Assembly (NCBI RefSeq): GCF_040412425.1
Contig: NC_089795.1
Span: 82,630,163 to 82,694,162 of the forward strand
Length of the DNA: 64,000 nt
Source: Macrobrachium rosenbergii
Taxonomy: Eukaryota; Arthropoda; Malacostraca; Decapoda; Palaemonidae
Direction: 5' to 3'
Positions 25,440 through 37,289 of this stretch are shown in pieces. The first letter of the stretch is position 1, and each line of letters begins with the position of its first letter. The notes under the pieces are model-generated. The model saw only the letters and a program-made list of their open reading frames with translations, searched no databases and had not been told where the DNA came from. A program made the position numbers and the translations under genes.

Positions 25440-25930
25440 TTATGTTAGATATTCAAATGGAATGGTTTTTGTACTTGGAGATTTTAATGCTCACATTTTG
25501 GCAATGAACTGAAAGACTTTTGCTTCAATTATGATTACGGTATTGATGATGGTGATGATGATGATGTGGTGCCCTACAACACTGAAACTTGGGCGAGTGA
25601 CGAAAAAGGCCATCCCTGTTGGCTAGACCATGTTGTCTGCCCTCCCAGTCTTTTAACTTGCATTAGCAATATGCATGTGTTCTATTCCAGTATTGGTTCA
25701 GACCATCGCCCCTTTCATTGTCTTTGAAGGTTTTGCTCCTATCTACTTAGTACAAAATAATAATGAAGGTCAGACGAAGTTTTGCCTAGGGGATTTACTT
25801 TTATATAGAGTTAAAACAGAAGATGCTTTGAAAATAATTGAGTTGCCTTTGAAGCATTACACTGTAACTCAGGATCATGTTAAAACGAAAACCAATATAG
25901 AGCTACTGAAAATTTTCTTTTGGATATAAT
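25440..25930 (+). pseudogene. LINE endonuclease fragment, plus strand
   Basis: FVLGDFNAH at about 25468-25493 is the conserved endonuclease GDFNAH. Downstream are LDHVVCPPSLL (25623-25655) and SIGSDHRPF (25687-25713), which match the LDHVxC and SDHRPF catalytic motifs. The frame must be shifted once or more between them; a GATGATGATG run (25547-25566) has expanded in the middle. It is not part of LINE A, which lies on the other strand. Confidence 0.8.
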
Positions 25931-25934
25931 AAAT

Positions 25935-26800
25935 GCGCTTCAGCAGTCATCTGACTCCAAGACGTCTGATCATAAACACTTCACCCCTATTCTGGGTTGG
26001 AATGATTTTAAGGAATTCCATGAAGCACGAGATGACTGTTTAGCGGGAACCTCAATTAAAAAGGGGGCTTAGATTTTGCAAAGATATTGAGGATTAAATT
26101 ACTTCCAACAAAATTATCAGTGGAAAATCAGAATTCTGACGATGACCATGTAGAATTTTTGTAGAGAGGTCTATGTCCGAGAAATAGTATGATTGTAAGG
26201 AATTTTTTTAACTGTAGCAATGATGTTAAGAAAATGTTTTTTTCGGATTATACAAGTTTTTCCTGTACGTCTTTAGCTATTAGACCAAAACAACAAAATA
26301 TGAATAAGTTGAGAGTATACTGTAACAACAAAATACCCATGACTTTTATAACTTACAAAGAGTCATGGGCATTCCTAGGCACGCAAATGCATCCACTCTT
26401 TTTGTGGCTCTTGGTCAACCATCCTTTCTGGAATGGATATGCAAAAGTTTAACATGCTATTTGCAAAGGCTAGAGAATTCTGAAAACTGTTATGATGCAA
26501 GTTGCCAACCATGTTTATTTGTATAATTAAATTATTCTCAAACACTGGAAAAGCCTTATTTATGCTTAGTGCATTTGGTGCGCTTTTTTGTGTATGAATA
26601 TGGATATTTTTTTTAGCATGGAGACTCACTACGTTTCATAATCCACACCACAGTTTCCACATACACAGCATTTCAAAATCATTTCAGATGCTTAGCATTT
26701 TATATTTCATCATTTTAGATTTGAAGATTTTTTAAGTATATGCGTGAATGCTGTCTATGGTGATCTGTGTCAGAAATAAAGCTTTGTAATCTCTTACAAT
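25935..26800. other. Unassigned sequence
   Basis: Possibly the decayed continuation of the plus-strand LINE fragment at 25440, but no RT motif is readable. Open frames at 26189-26452 (plus) and 26375-26629 (minus) are unsupported. Confidence 0.4.
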
Positions 26801-26811
26801 ATATCGTTCTT

Positions 26812-26955
26812 CACAGCTGAGTGGTCAAAGTCACTGTCAGTCAATATTTCTACACCTTACCAGCCATGGTTTGAATCCTGGCCAATGCAGTAGAACTTAT
26901 CAAATATAGTTCCCCTTCAATATAAGTTATTCCCAAAGTATTATGAATTCCATAT
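26812..26955 (+). mobile_element. tRNA-headed SINE, best copy
   Basis: The A box AGCTGAGTGG at about 26816-26825 and the B box GGTTTGAATCC at 26868-26878 are about 50 bp apart, as in an internal RNA polymerase III promoter. The body (ACTTATCAAATATAGTTCCCCTTCAATATAAGTTATTCC) matches the 16130 copy. It is not a functional tRNA gene: no acceptor stem pairing and no anticodon arm is evident. Confidence 0.75.
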
Positions 26956-26959
26956 CAAA

Positions 26960-28770
26960 CAATAGTTGGAGCTTAGTATTTGTGAATATTAGTTACACAA
27001 ACATTATGTGTATATACGTAAGTATAAAGCATATTTTAACGGAATACCAGAAATGTAGTATATGTTTGTGTGTGTGCAAGCATGAGTGCATAAGAATGAT
27101 AGTAGAAAAACATTGTGGGTTTAGACTTTAAAGATTGTTGGTGGACCAACAGCCTGTTATGAAACATCTCTGAGAAGTTCGGATGTTAAGGAAACAGTTG
27201 AACATGGACCTAGGATGCTTAAGATAGAATTGATGAGAGGCAGTGTCATGGGTGTCAAAGATGTATGGTACAGAAGATAAGTTATTGAGAGAAGTTTCAA
27301 GTTCATTATGAAAGCAAAGCTTATGTTAGAGTTTTTAGATAAGAGAGTGGCAGGTTTGGTGTGAAAGTGGGGTTTGGCAAATGGCTGTTTAATATTTTCA
27401 TATCAGTTTTTACTGTCTTTCAGAGGAAATTGCTTGTCATTCATAAGGTCTGCCGGAACAGTGACCTCTTAACATCTTCACTACTTTACATTTTGTTGAG
27501 CTTTGCACTGGAAACCTTTAAATAAAAAATTTGGAGTGAAATGAAGAAATTATTCCTCTGGACTAAGATTCAATCCAAGGTTAGGAAGAAAAGCAAGTTC
27601 AGCTCCATAATCAACATTATACCACAAAGGATATGAATGTGTTTTTGCTTATGTGTAATCCAGATACAGTAATTTGCTTGAACTGAAAGAAACCCATCTC
27701 CAGTTTACTCTTTTGGGGCCCTAATAGTTTTGGATAGTTTTCCTCCTAAAACTAAGTCTAAAATAGCGAATGAAATTAGGAAATTTCTTCAATGCCAAGA
27801 TTTACAGCGACATTCACTCTCCTGCTATATCGCATTCTTCTGCTTAGTAATTGCTTCCATACCCTTTGAACTCTTCCTACACAGTTGTCCAGACTTTAAT
27901 TTTCACCACCTTTTTTAGGACAAATCCTTCAGATAACACTACAATCTTAAAATGTGACTAAACTTTCTTGTAACTACATTATAATTACTAGTACAGTAGT
28001 ACTGTGATCACATGCAAAGCTAAATGAGATCGATTATCTATCCTTGAATACCCAAGTTACATAGTTTCCTCATAGTTAACCAAGTTAATGCCAGTAAGAA
28101 GTCTAAACTAATATCCACCATCAAAGGTGTCTTGGACATAATTAATCACAAGTATGAAAGTGTTTCCTTTAGGCATACTGTGTGTCAGGAAGTGGCTCGC
28201 TTCAAAGTGACGTAAAGGTCCCATGCTCAGTTTTCCACTAACAGTATAGAGCTCTGGAGGAAGAAAGATTGTTCTGAAATGGAATCAGAACTTTTGCAAC
28301 CCTTTGAAACAGTCATAGTATTACATAATATCCACCACTCATCAAGAACACCACAATTTAAAAAGAAAAATTATAAAATGTAACAAAATTATATAGGCAG
28401 TGCCTTAGGCATTTTCTTAAGGTATACTAATGGAAAACCTAGATCTTTGCCACTCCAGCTGTTCAGAAGCACGATAAGGCTATTGGCAAGGGGACTGGGC
28501 GTACCCAAGTGGACAACATCTCGTCCTTTAGTGGATTTTGATTTACATTCCTTTATTGCATTGTTGTGCTGTGTGTACTTGAATTTTTTGCCCTTGTATG
28601 TGTGCATGCTATACATTATAGATATGTATACATCTCGTTTGGAAACAATACACACTGACTGTGGGCTCTCCCCTCTCTCATTATTTTTATTGATATCACT
28701 TAATGCAGTACTTTACAGTAATGTAATGTTACACAATTTTCAGTATATGTGTTAGGGTGTACAGGGTATA
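26960..28770. other. Unassigned sequence
   Basis: A minus-strand frame at 28389-28655 and a plus-strand frame at 28447-28755 overlap and carry no motif I know. It could include 3' material of LINE D (next entry but one), which lies on the minus strand upstream of here, but no tail motif confirms this. Confidence 0.4.
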
Positions 28771-28774
28771 AGTA

Positions 28775-28988
<214 letters not shown>

Positions 28989-29009
28989 CCAAAATATTCT
29001 AGCAAACTG

Positions 29010-29830
29010 AGTAGTAATGAACTTGATCCTAGAAAATGACACGTCTGCCCAGTGTTGCAGGAAAATAGCTAAGTCAGGTAAAGAAGAGTGCAGAGAATAT
29101 TTATCGTTTTAGGACATTTTACGCAACAAACATAATGAACTCCCATCTATGCCCCACGTCAATATTAAGAGTTGGCAAAATCAACTTGACTGATGAGATT
29201 CCTCTATCCAAGAGTTTGAGATGAGAGTCAGCACCAGGAGACCACAATGGAGAGCAGTACTCCAAACAAAGAAAAAGGAAAGTGATTCTCAAACATTTCC
29301 ACAGTGTACCAACTTTTTGAGAAACAGAGGAAGGAAATTTACATATATACTTCTCAAAACTCAATTTATCAAAACTTTCACTTAAAATCTTAAAAGTCAC
29401 TGTCATTTAAAAAAATACCATTTAATTATAAAATAGGATGCAAAGCCAAAAGTGTTCTGAATCAACTAACTATCATACTTTGAGTTTTAGATGGGTTAAG
29501 CTTCATTCCCCAAAGCCTATTCCACTCATGAATACATGTCAAATCTCTATTCATGGATGCTGCAACCACAGACCTAAGTGTGGAGAAGGAACAACGCCTA
29601 GAGAGTAGCATCATCAGCAGCATATGCATCCAATTCGTTTTCCAGATCTTGCCACATGCACAAGTATAAAAAAGTAAATAACAAAGGTCCAAGAACACTA
29701 CCTTGAGGAACACCTGAAATGACATTACTAAAGCTACTATACTGGCCATCGACAAAGACCCTTTAGGCTTTTCATATTAAAGTCATTTAGAATGTTAATA
29801 AAAGATCCATCAATTTCATATAAACAGTTT
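29010..29830 (-). pseudogene. LINE D reverse transcriptase remnant (CR1-like)
   Basis: Minus-strand pieces: GxxQGxVLGPL-type sequence near 29690-29725 (readable after frameshift), a YADDATL-equivalent near 29600-29625, then RDLTCIHEWNRLWGMKLNPS and KTQSM near 29470-29545 (the KxxPxKTxxM motif), and LEYCSPLWSPGADSHLKLLD near 29200-29265 (LEYCSPxW thumb motif), followed by VGHRWEF. The order is correct for an RT palm and thumb. At least two frameshifts disrupt it. It differs from LINEs A-C, so it is a second LINE lineage. Confidence 0.85.
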
Positions 29831-29839
29831 TTGTAAAGA

Positions 29840-30273
29840 ATTTGTGGTTACTTATGTTTAAAAAAAAAACTTTTTTTATATTGCATGAGTTTTGTGTACA
29901 GTATTTTACATATCTCGTAAGCATGAGTAGGTACAGGTATGTATGCATATTTTCATAAACAATTCATTTTGCAAATATATCTCTGAATTCAAATAAGTAA
30001 ATCACTATTTTAAATTGAATGGTAATTACAAAGTACTGATTAGGACAGGATATTAAGTATTTTATAGGGAATTGCATCACACTATAGTATAAGCTATGCA
30101 AGTTGATCCCAGTGTATCCTATCGTGTAGGTTATAAGCTAGTCTTTGTTACTTAGCACATTTTATTACTGGAAGGGACAGATTCCCAAAGTTGTCCATTA
30201 AGTTGTAATACCACTGTACTTTTATGTCACCTCTCAAAAATTGTACATATATACATATAAACATATATATATG

Positions 30274-30320
<47 letters not shown>

Positions 30321-30940
30321 ATATATATATATAATTAATTATATATATATATAATTTAATTACTATATATACAATACTAGTAAAATCTGACAATAAAACA
30401 TTGCTTCTCTTGCAAAAGACCAGCTCCCTTGGAAAACTTGAAAATCTCATATGATTTTGTAAAAATCCTCTCTGAAAACACTGGCATTAGGATATTCAGC
30501 TTACAAAGGCCTCACACTCAAGAGGTTGAAAATGCCATTAGAGCAGGGATGTGGATAATTACTCATCAAGTACCATGTTAATGTGTGTGGCCTGTCTGGG
30601 ATCTTTGATAGGTCAAAAGTTAGTATCCCTGTAGATAGCAGATATATCCCATTTTTTTTCATTACACTCTTTGGCTTTCACAAGATTCCGGTGTTTTAAT
30701 TCTCGGAGAGACATATCTTCCAAAACTTTCTATCACAAAACAATGCATGCCATTACTGTCTGAAAATTTAAGAGAAACAAATTTAATTATTTCCGTTTAG
30801 ATCTCATTTTTATATGCCTATCACTTTGAGATAAAGTTTGAACTTCCACCAACAGGTTTCTCTTACATAATGACAGCCATCCACCAACAGATTTGTCTTA
30901 AATAATGACAGCCAATGTCATGTTATTATTATAAAAAATT
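29840..30940. other. Unassigned AT-rich sequence with an interrupted TA tract
   Basis: 30247-30356 is an (AT/GTAT)n tract with TCTC and AATTAATT interruptions. A phrase CCACCAACAG followed by TT(C/T)(G/T)(C/T)CTTA occurs twice near 30845-30900. No coding signal. Confidence 0.6.
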
Positions 30941-30944
30941 GTTT

Positions 30945-31765
30945 AACCAGACCACTGAGCTGATTAACAGCTCTCATAGCACTGGCCCGAGGGATTAAAA
31001 TGAAATGGGGTACCAGGTCAGCTCTCATAGCACTGGCCCGAGGGATTAAAATGAAATGGGGTACCAGGTCTAAGCCACAGGCCACTGGGACTAAATGATG
31101 AATGAATAATGAAATTTTAAAAATATGAAAAAAGGCATATGCTTCCACACTAGAACACAAGCACACATTTAATATATTTACGCAAGTTTCATCTGTACAA
31201 CTAAAAAAAAAATAAATAAAACTGAGTTGTGATAAAATTCTGAATAACTAAAGATTTTTTAAAATTTGGATTTTTTTTATATTAGTTGCCCTGTGGGATT
31301 TTGTATTTTCATAAATTACTTTTTATACTTTATCAATTAATTTACATTTCCACATGAATGTTAAAACTGTGTCAACTGAAAATGTTGTAGACTGATAAAA
31401 CTTCACCAATCAATCCATTTCCAAAAGTTGATAACCGGAGTTGGTTGTGTTTTGGGCATTCGCATAACACATGTTTAACTGTTATCATCACTTTGCACAC
31501 TGAGCATTCGAGAGCTGGTTCATGTGGGCTGCTCATTAAGTGTCCATGTGTCAGACGAGTATGGCTTATTCAAAGACGTGTTAGAATTACTTGCGCATGT
31601 CTCTCTTTGCTATGATGAACTCCATTTTGTAACTCCAGGTTTTATTTGCTTCAACTTATTATTTTCAGGTTCTTCATTCCATTTATTTTGCCATTTGTTT
31701 AAAATGTCTGCTTTTATATGTATTATATAATCGCTAACTGGAATATTTACATTAGATCGTTTCGT
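30945..31765 (-). mobile_element. LINE E 3' end: C-terminal zinc-finger-like region and 3' UTR
   Basis: On the minus strand 31590-31440 encodes SHTRLTHGHLMSSPHEPALE followed by CSVCKVMITVKHVLCECPKH. This is the GHTRLTH...C.C......H.L..C typical of the C-terminal end of Jockey/CR1-type ORF2. The 3' UTR then runs to 30945 and ends in the GAGCTGTTAATCAGCTCAGTGG tail shared with the SINE at 5090 and 19612. A 51 bp exact tandem duplication lies at 30968-31018 and 31019-31069. The 5' part is missing; LINE B's 3' end abuts it. Confidence 0.82.
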
Positions 31766-32049
31766 ACGATTGATTGATTATGAAATTTAGGTCTTGAAGA
31801 CCAAGCGTCAGAACCCATCAGGATTATTCAGTGCCGTAATGAAGGTGAAATATATGATTGATAATGAATGGGGAATGATAATATACTAGTAAAATTCAGT
31901 GTTAAAACATGAACGTAAAAAATGAAGAATGATATTAGATAGAACCAACAAAAAATAAATAGGTATAAGAATAAATATGACTAAAATCTTTATTAAATAT
32001 ACTGAAATCATATCTCATTAAAATAACCAAATTCTTTCGGGTAACTCAT

Positions 32050-32700
32050 AAGGTTATCTTCCTCAACGCCATCATTTAAAATTTCTAAATCAGTCTTCCC
32101 AGTTAGTAAGTACTTTGCCCGAAGGCGATTAAATTTAGGGCAGTGCACCAGCATGTGTTCAACGGATAGCTGACCACCACAGTGAGCACAAACTGGGGCA
32201 CTGGCTCCCTCTAAAATATAGCTATAAGTGAAGCGGGTATGGCCAATTCTAAGCTGTGTTAGGATGATCTCAAATCTTCTGTTACGATTAAAACCCGAAC
32301 TCCAAAATTGATACTTTTGCTAATATTTCTGTACAGTACTTCCTATTTGTGGATAAAATGGGGGAAGTCCATCTCTGCTGCCATTTTATACGAATGTATT
32401 GTCTGATAACTGGACGCATATCCAAATGTGGCACCTTATTAGTGGGCCACTTCCTTAGCTGCTTTGTCAGCCTCTTCATTTCCCTTAATCCCTACATGGG
32501 CAGGGATCCAACATACAGTATTTCTATATTTTCCCATTAGTATGGAGGAATAACTTTATTTGTTGTACAATGTTATTTTTTGGTTTGTAACTCTGAATGG
32601 CTTCGATGGCGCTTCTAGAGTCGCTAAAAATTACAAAACTATTCCATGAGGTTTCATTAATTACTTTCATGGCTGATGCTGTTGCGCATAACTCAGCTGT
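32050..32700 (-). pseudogene. LINE B RNase H and C-terminal region
   Basis: FVIFSDSRSAIEAIQS near 32600-32650 carries the RNase H SDSxSAI motif, and TAELCA near 32690 precedes it. VCWIPAHVGIKGNEEADKAA at about 32450-32515 is the WIPxHVGIxGNExAD motif. GHTRFTYSYILEG then CAHCGGQLSVEHMLVHCPKF (32130-32250) is the C-terminal C-x2-C-x7-H-x4-C box. Individual pieces are well kept although the frame is interrupted. Confidence 0.88.
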
Positions 32701-33177
32701 GAATACCGAGGCATTATCAGGTAGAGAGAATTGATAAATTTTATCTTAGGATACTGCAGCATATCCGCACTCCAAACTCTGATTTAGATCCGTCTGTGTA
32801 CAGTATATTGCGTAATGTGGACTTTTTCGGCTTATATGCTCTATTGCATGTTGTCTATGGTGTTCTGGGGTGTATGAGTAACTTTTTGATAAATATAATT
32901 CAAGTGTGTGAAAATTCTTATTTTATTCATAGTCCAAGGAAGAGGTAATTTTACTGTTGAAGGCAATTGCACATTTATATTCAACGACTCAAACAGTCTT
33001 CTAGCTTTAAGAAGGAAAGGTGATGAGTGATTGTTTATAAATACATCTCTTAATCCAAATAAATTTTTGGTTGGAGAATCACTTGTCTGAATTCTCAAGG
33101 CACTCTTTATTGTTACAAACTCTCTATGGAGAGACAGTGGTAGTTCACCACATCCAACTTGTAAAGATGAGGTTGGT

Positions 33178-33223
33178 AATTGATTGATTGATTATGAAAT
33201 TTAGGTCATGAAGACCAAGCGCC
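33178..33223 (-). mobile_element. 46 bp 5'-truncated LINE tail with target-site duplication
   Basis: The insert reads (antisense) TTGATTGATTGATTATGAAA ... AGACCAAGCGCC. It is flanked by GATGAGGTTGGT (33166-33177) and GATGAGGCTGGT (33224-33235), a 12 bp direct repeat with one mismatch. It splits the RT-to-RNase H linker of LINE B, where TSSLQVGCGELPLS is readable immediately before. Confidence 0.85.
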
Positions 33224-33402
33224 GATGAGGCTGGTGATGATCTAAAGGCTCCCGAACATATTCCAAGGCCTCCGTTATGAACTGGGTCTTATGCTGAGCT
33301 ATATATTTCGCTTTCATAGTCAATGATACACAGCACTGTTGCTTTACACAGTACAGTAAGGGTATGTCTATCGGCTCCCCAAGTAGTGTTCGATAGTTTT
33401 TT

Positions 33403-35464
33403 TTAACCCTTAAACGCCTAATGGATGTACCATACGTCGACGAAAACTGTCTGTTGGATGTCAGGTGGACGTACCATACGTCAACTAAAAATGCTTTTTT
33501 TAAATATTTGCGGAAAAATAATTATAGGCCTAGTTTGCAGAAGGTTTCAAATCATGCACCTTGAGGATGCTGGGAGTTCACGGATCAAGCTGTTGTTTAC
33601 GTTTATAAGCGTCACCCAGACGCGCATCGCGTGATCCCTCCTTCGTACCAGACAGCATCAGCGTCGGACGTGCAGGCGACTTTTGACGCGATCCGTGTTT
33701 TTGCAGAACTTTACGGTGAGTGTTTGCTTATTTGTGCTGCAACAGGACGTTTGTAGAGATGTCTCAAAGCCGTCAGGACCGTGAAAGCGCGATGCTGCCC
33801 GTCGGTAGTGGCGTGTGCAGGCGAGTTTTAGACTGGGATGCTGGAGAAGGACCCAGCAGCCAAAGTGACCCAGCTTCTCAGCGCCGTGTTGTTCGCCTAC
33901 GTGTGACCAAGGCGACCAAGGACCACATCCCATGCCTTTTACGACCCTAGGAAGCATCGGGGTGTCCTGAGGGCATCCGTAAATTTTTGAAAACTTTTTC
34001 CTTCGCTGAAAATCCTGGCATCTTGAGTCACCTTGTCATAATTTTTCACCATTTATATTATTCGTTACATAAAGTTTTATACATCAAAATGTACAATTCA
34101 TAGAATACAACAAAAGTAAATCATTCTTTTAGCTTTTAACAGTTTGGAAATATTTTCATTTAAAATCACGATAACTGACAAAATTTTAACATTCGTCATT
34201 TGGCAATCAAATGTTCAAAACGCGAATCGTAAGCCAAAATTTTACATTCTAGTAACAATCAATCATTTACCTTTATTCTGCAACAAACGGAGTTCCAGCA
34301 CAATATTTCGATTTATGGTAATTTTGAAAAAACTTTTCCTTCTCGCCTCCTTAAAAAATCCTAGCATTTCTTGGAGTCACATTGTCATCATTTTTTCCGT
34401 TTTATATTTATTCATTACATAAAGTGTTATACATCAAAATGTGCACCAATTTCATGTAGAATACAACAAAAACTAAATCATGCTTTTAGTTTACCATTTT
34501 TGAAATATTTCATATAAATAACGATAAATAGAAAAATCAACCTTTTGTCAACTTTAACTCGATCGAAACGCTGAAAAACGCAACAAGCCACAAAATTCTT
34601 ACATTCTAGTAACAATCAATCCTTTACCTTCATTTTGCAACAAACGATTTATGGTGAATTTTTTGAAAAAATTTTCCTTCCATCCGGCGCCGCTTAAACT
34701 CCGCTTAAAAATCCTAGCATTTCTAGTCAAATTGTCGTAATTTTTCGGCCGTTTATATTATTCGTTACATAAATGTTATACATCAAATGTGTGCGCAATT
34801 TCATGTAGAATACAACAAAAATAAATCATGCTTTTAGCTTTACCATTTTGAAATATTTCATATAAATAACGATAAACAGAAAAAATCAACCGGTCAACTT
34901 GAACCGAAATGGTAAAAATGCAATTTAAGTTAAAAACTTACAGTCTAGTAATATTCAATCAATTTCTTCATTTTGAAAACAACTGGAAAGTCTCTAGCAC
35001 AATATTTGATTTATGGTGAATTTTTTAAAAACTTTTTTTTTACGCCCATTCTATGAATTCATGCATCATTTGTGATAATATTTTCTCTGTGTTGCTTTAA
35101 TCGTTTACAATCTATTTCTATATCAAAATCATCGCAATTTAGTGTACAATACAACTAAAAAAATTAACTCATTAGCTTAATCACGTTTTGCTTACAGCAC
35201 CATTTGTATACAATTATATCATGAAGTTTTTTTTTCGCTGTCATATATTCCAATATTTATATGATTATGATACTTTTTAATTTCTGATGGTTGCATACTA
35301 AACTTCAGGTAATGAGAAAAAAGAGCCAAAAATGAACTCTAATCTTAAAAACTAAAGCTGCTGTGATTTTTTGAAAAACTTTTTTCCGCCAGCGCCCTAG
35401 CTCCCAAGGCCGCCAGCATACGAAGACGATTTTACATAAATAGGGCTTCACGTTTAAGGGTTAA
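33403..35464 (+). mobile_element. piggyBac-like element copy 2, 2,054 bp plus TTAA duplication
   Basis: TTAA at 33403-33406 and 35461-35464 flank CCCTTAAACG ... CGTTTAAGGG ends. The left end holds two subterminal direct repeats, ATGTACCATACGTCGAC (33423) and ACGTACCATACGTCAAC (33469). A GC-richer segment (33490-33990) contains a 63-codon open frame. The rest (34000-35400) is three to four ~350 bp tandem units marked by ACATTCTAGTAACAATCAATC at 34246 and 34601 and ACAGTCTAGTAATATTC at 34939. It interrupts LINE B's RT, so it is younger than LINE B. No transposase. Confidence 0.85.
33759..33950 (+). CDS. Small open frame in piggyBac-like copy 2 (conserved with copy 3)
   Basis: The ATG at 33759 opens a 63-residue frame starting MSQSRQDRESA, rich in Arg, Ser and Asp, with WDAGEGPSSQSDPAS in the middle and ending DHIPCLLRP. 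The homologous segment in copy 3 (60430-60810, opposite strand) starts MSQRHQDCE and keeps the same DNA landmarks, but indels shift its frame. A GTGAGT splice-donor-like motif lies upstream at 33716-33721. I do not recognise the protein. It may be a relic N-terminal exon of the autonomous partner's transposase; equally it may be non-coding. Confidence 0.35.
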   Translation: MSQSRQDRESAMLPVGSGVCRRVLDWDAGEGPSSQSDPASQRRVVRLRVTKATKDHIPCLLRP

Positions 35465-35465
35465 T

Positions 35466-36614
35466 TAGATTTAATCCCCTCTTTTACATTTTGATTTCAT
35501 GTATGTTATGTGAGCTTTCCAATTTAGGTGAGTATCAAATACTAATCTGAAAAATTTTGATGTTTGGCAGATTGGTATGGAATGATTTCCGATTTTTAAA
35601 TATTTCTTCACCTTTCTTCCACTTTTTATTTTTATAGAACATGATTGCTTGAGTCTTAAGTATGGATAATTTAAAGCCTACAGATGAGGTTCATTCATCT
35701 ATTTTATTATAGTTTTATTAATGACCGGTTCTGCATGTTTTATGAGATGCTGAATAATATATGGCAGAATCATCCATACATGTTATTTTTAATTCCAATA
35801 GGTAGATTATTTTGATATCATTTATTATAGAGTAAGCACGTGTTACTAAGGACGCTTCTTTAGGAACACCATTTTCAAGTGGAAGTGTACTTGACAATAC
35901 ATCATCAGTTCTCACTTGAAAAGTGAGGTCTATCAGAACGTTCTGGATAAACCTGGGTAAATGTCCACGAATCCTGTTTTTATGTAACGTTTTTATTATA
36001 GCATACCTCCATGTGGTAACGTATGCCTTTTCAATAAAAAAAGATGGCTATAGTAATTTGTTTTCGTTCAAATCCTCTACGTACATGGTCTTTTAAGTTA
36101 GAGAATCTAATGTAGATTTGTTACATTGAGACCCAAACTGGTTGGGAGTCAAAATTTTATTTCTGGATCGGGGTCCCGTGTCACCCGGTGAAATAGTCCA
36201 TTCAGCACTTATTTCAGGTAATTTCCATTGCTAGATACCAGGGAAAGCTAAAAATGAAATGCTGAATTTACCATCCCAGAGCGTAGCTCCACTAGATGGA
36301 GTGTATGGAAAAAGGGTGAACTACAAAAACACGGAACCTTATCCTATAGAGATTCCCAATGTCAAAGTCCCAATGAGAGAGGTGCGATACAAGAAATAAG
36401 TGCTGAATGACTATTTCATCAGACACGCCCCCTCTCCAGAAATAGATTTTTCCTTTGTCAAAATCCTTTTCTCAAATGGTCTGTAATTATTTACATTACT
36501 GGGATCTTTTCCATTTTTGGGAATAGGAATTATAATAGCTTTACACAATTCATCAGGAAATAAATTTCGAAGCCATAAATGATTATAAAACTGTAATAAG
36601 TATGACTTTGCCAA
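35466..36614 (-). pseudogene. LINE B reverse transcriptase
   Basis: Minus-strand order: IPKNGKDPSNVNNYRP (36490-36540) then, after the MITE, NKILTPNQFGSQCNKSTLDS (36090-36155), EKAYVTTWRYAIIKTLH (35985-36035), RGHLPRFIQNVLIDLTFQVR (35905-35970), LENGVPKEASLVT (35835-35885; the usual GVPQGSVL is degraded to GVPKEASL) and GLKLSILKTQAIMFYKNKKW (35615-35675). The active-site YxDD box is not readable. It continues beyond the piggyBac-like insertion at 33402. Confidence 0.88.
36160..36480. mobile_element. Foldback MITE inside LINE B RT
   Basis: The left arm TATTTCTGGATCGGGGTCCC ... GAAATAGTCCATTCAGCACTTATTT (36165-36220) is the inverted complement of the right arm AAATAAGTGCTGAATGACTATTTC ... CCAGAAATAGATTT (36396-36450), about 50 bp with several mismatches. 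The body is ~180 bp and non-coding. RT coding resumes on both sides, with roughly 20-25 codons of RT missing at the junction. Exact ends and target duplication are unclear. Confidence 0.78.
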
Positions 36615-37289
36615 AGGTGCTTAGTGGCAGATCATCTCAAAACAAATATTGTCACCTCCAGGAGCAGATTTATTGCTGTTCAACAGAGCATATTCCAACT
36701 CTTCCTTATTAAATTTTCTGTTATATATCTTCTATTGTTTCAAAATTTATTTTTATTAATTCTATACTATTTTTCTTTGTGCGAAAGTGTTTATCTAAAT
36801 TTTTATCATTACTTACATTTGCCAAGTTTTCTCCTATTATATTACTTTTTCTTTCGGATCAAGTATTCTTTTTCAGTCTTTTAATATGGCATGTGTTGGT
36901 GGTTTAACATGGATACCACTTATTTCCTGAATTTTTCCCATATTTTTGTATGGGAGTATTATTAGAGAGATCTGATACATATTTTCTCCATGAAATTATT
37001 CTTCCCTGAATTACTTTTATAGATTTCCTTCTAATATCGGTAATGTTTTATTCATTTTGTTGAATTTTTTATTCAAATTATCTAATCATTTCCCTACTGA
37101 GTGTTTTATATTTGTGAATTCTGTTAGCTTACCAGACCACCGTGGAACTGTGTTTTGTTGGACGAGGTTTGATTTTGTTACTGCTTTAGCAGGAGCATTT
37201 TTAATGAAATCAATGAGAAATTTACTAGTTTCATTATGGTCTTTTAAATATTCAGATGGTGGGATATTCCTAGTGTGAATTTCATATCA

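Noticed and set aside
26812..26890. Functional tRNA gene
   Set aside because: A and B boxes are present, but there is no acceptor stem pairing or anticodon arm, and a SINE body follows.
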